Assembly: GCA_030608745.1 (NCBI GenBank)
Contig: JAUWDQ010000144.1
Location: 1 to 6,775, forward strand
Direction of reading: 5' to 3'
Source of the DNA: Pseudomonadota bacterium
GTDB taxonomy: Bacteria > Desulfobacterota > BSN033 > WVXP01 > G020346125
Length of the DNA stretch: 6,775 nucleotides
Each line of letters opens with the position of its first letter. Position 1 is the stretch's first letter. The position numbers and the translations under genes are program-made. The notes beneath the pieces were generated by a model. That model saw only the letters and a list, made by a program, of their open reading frames with translations. It did no database searches and was not told where the DNA came from. This document shows, piece after piece, positions 6,372-6,775 of this stretch.

Positions 6372-6495
6372 TTAACCCCTTGATGGGTATCTCCACCCCT
6401 CGCCCTCGAAGTTATTGCGCTACCTACCCCCTTCAAGGGCCCGCTGTCTTAGCCCTCTCATAGTGTTTTTCGACCGTTCCGACTCAAGGGGTTAA
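6372..6495. repeat. 12-bp inverted repeat in the region upstream of the ROK kinase
   Basis: TTAACCCCTTGA (6372-6383) and TCAAGGGGTTAA (6484-6495) are perfect inverted copies 100 bases apart. A related near-palindrome CCCTTCAAGGG lies between them (6429-6439). They occupy the gene-free stretch between the groEL terminator and the kinase. They could be paired operator sites for kinase expression or ends of a very small degenerate element; no direct target duplication is visible. Confidence 0.45.
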
Positions 6496-6538
6496 CCGAA
6501 AAAGGGTGGGAAGAAAACGGGTTTCCTTGTGTAAGCAC

Positions 6539-6577
6539 AAAAAAATAAACCCGGGAGACTTTTCGGTCTCCCGGGTT
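6539..6577 (-). terminator. Intrinsic terminator of groEL
   Basis: In the minus-strand RNA a perfect 12-bp stem (arms 6566-6577 and 6548-6559, AACCCGGGAGAC-type) with a six-base loop is followed by UUUAUUUUUUU (down to 6539). It begins ten bases after the groEL stop, a typical rho-independent terminator that isolates the kinase from the chaperonin operon. Confidence 0.93.
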
Positions 6578-6586
6578 GAGCCTGAC

Positions 6587-6775
6587 TTAATACATGCCGC
6601 CCATTCCCCCTGGTGGCATCGGAGGGGGCATCTCGGCCTTCTTCTCCGGTTTCTCGGCCACCATGGCCTCAGTGGTGATCAGCAACGACGCCACACTGGC
6701 GGCATTCTGCAGGGCAAAACGAACCACCTTGGTAGGATCAATAATGCCGGCCTTGATGAGATCTGTGTACTCCTC
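6587..6775 (-). CDS. groEL: Chaperonin GroEL (Hsp60), C-terminal 62 residues, cut by the window edge
   Basis: The frame opens from the window edge and ends at TAA 6587-6589. The residues read EEYTDLIKAGIIDPTKVVR, then a helix with ALQNAASVASLLITTEAMV, then a charged linker AEKPEKKAEMPPPMPP and the terminal GGMGGMY. This is the conserved equatorial-domain end of group I chaperonins with the flexible Gly-Met tail that projects into the folding cavity. The tail is proline-rich with only one GGMGGM unit, unlike the longer GGM repeats of Escherichia coli, as in many other bacteria. The rest of the gene, and any groES, would lie beyond the window. Confidence 0.97.
   Translation of the reverse strand, partial: EEYTDLIKAGIIDPTKVVRFALQNAASVASLLITTEAMVAEKPEKKAEMPPPMPPGGMGGMY

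Noticed and set aside
5616..6383. Plus-strand open frame of 255 codons
   Set aside because: It is antisense to the ROK kinase with all its catalytic motifs; composition looks like a reverse-strand shadow.
6457..6487. TTGAGT / TATGAG as a kinase promoter
   Set aside because: Spacing of 19 bases and a poor -10 make it too weak to list.
1..6775. CRISPR arrays, tRNA or rRNA genes, insertion sequences
   Set aside because: No regularly spaced repeats, cloverleaf sequences, rRNA motifs or transposase frames were seen on either strand.

Overview
This is a bacterial chromosomal segment in which every supported gene lies on the minus strand. Read in the direction of transcription (high to low coordinates) it holds: the 3' end of groEL with its terminator, a ROK-family sugar kinase, a tandem glycine riboswitch with its own promoter and terminator, the glycine cleavage genes gcvH-gcvPA-gcvPB, a flavin-dependent pyridine nucleotide-disulfide oxidoreductase, and the broken C-terminal end of a class I/II aminotransferase. 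GroEL, the two-gene (PA/PB) glycine decarboxylase and the riboswitch show that the host is a bacterium. The lineage cannot be fixed from this window. An anaerobic, possibly thermophilic lineage such as a deep actinobacterial or deltaproteobacterial group is only a guess.

Region 6338-6775: groEL (partial) ends at 6587 and is closed by a strong intrinsic terminator (6539-6577). The 200-bp gap before the kinase carries a 12-bp inverted repeat about 100 bp apart and no additional gene. The ROK kinase (5361-6338) would phosphorylate glucose or a related sugar.

Region 4834-5360: a sigma70-like promoter (5242-5270) starts a leader with two glycine aptamers (5129-5233 and 5032-5122). The second aptamer's P1 helix shares its 3' strand with a 17-bp terminator stem (4998-5039). 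This is the layout of an 'ON' switch in which glycine prevents termination. Between terminator and gcvH are about 165 nt without a gene, holding a possible second promoter and a small inverted repeat next to the gcvH ribosome binding site.

Region 1-4833: gcvH, gcvPA, gcvPB and the oxidoreductase are packed with 0-nt, -4-nt and 9-nt junctions, so they are one translationally coupled operon. They encode the H-protein lipoyl carrier and both halves of the P-protein. gcvT is absent where it is often found (first in the operon), and no canonical dihydrolipoamide dehydrogenase is present. The terminal flavoenzyme has the single-cysteine signature of the CoA-disulfide reductase / NADH oxidase family instead. 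After it comes an aminotransferase remnant of about 60 codons with no start and apparently one frameshift.

I found no clear undescribed system. The points most worth following are the noncanonical flavoenzyme in the gcv operon, the missing gcvT, and the frameshifted aminotransferase fragment.
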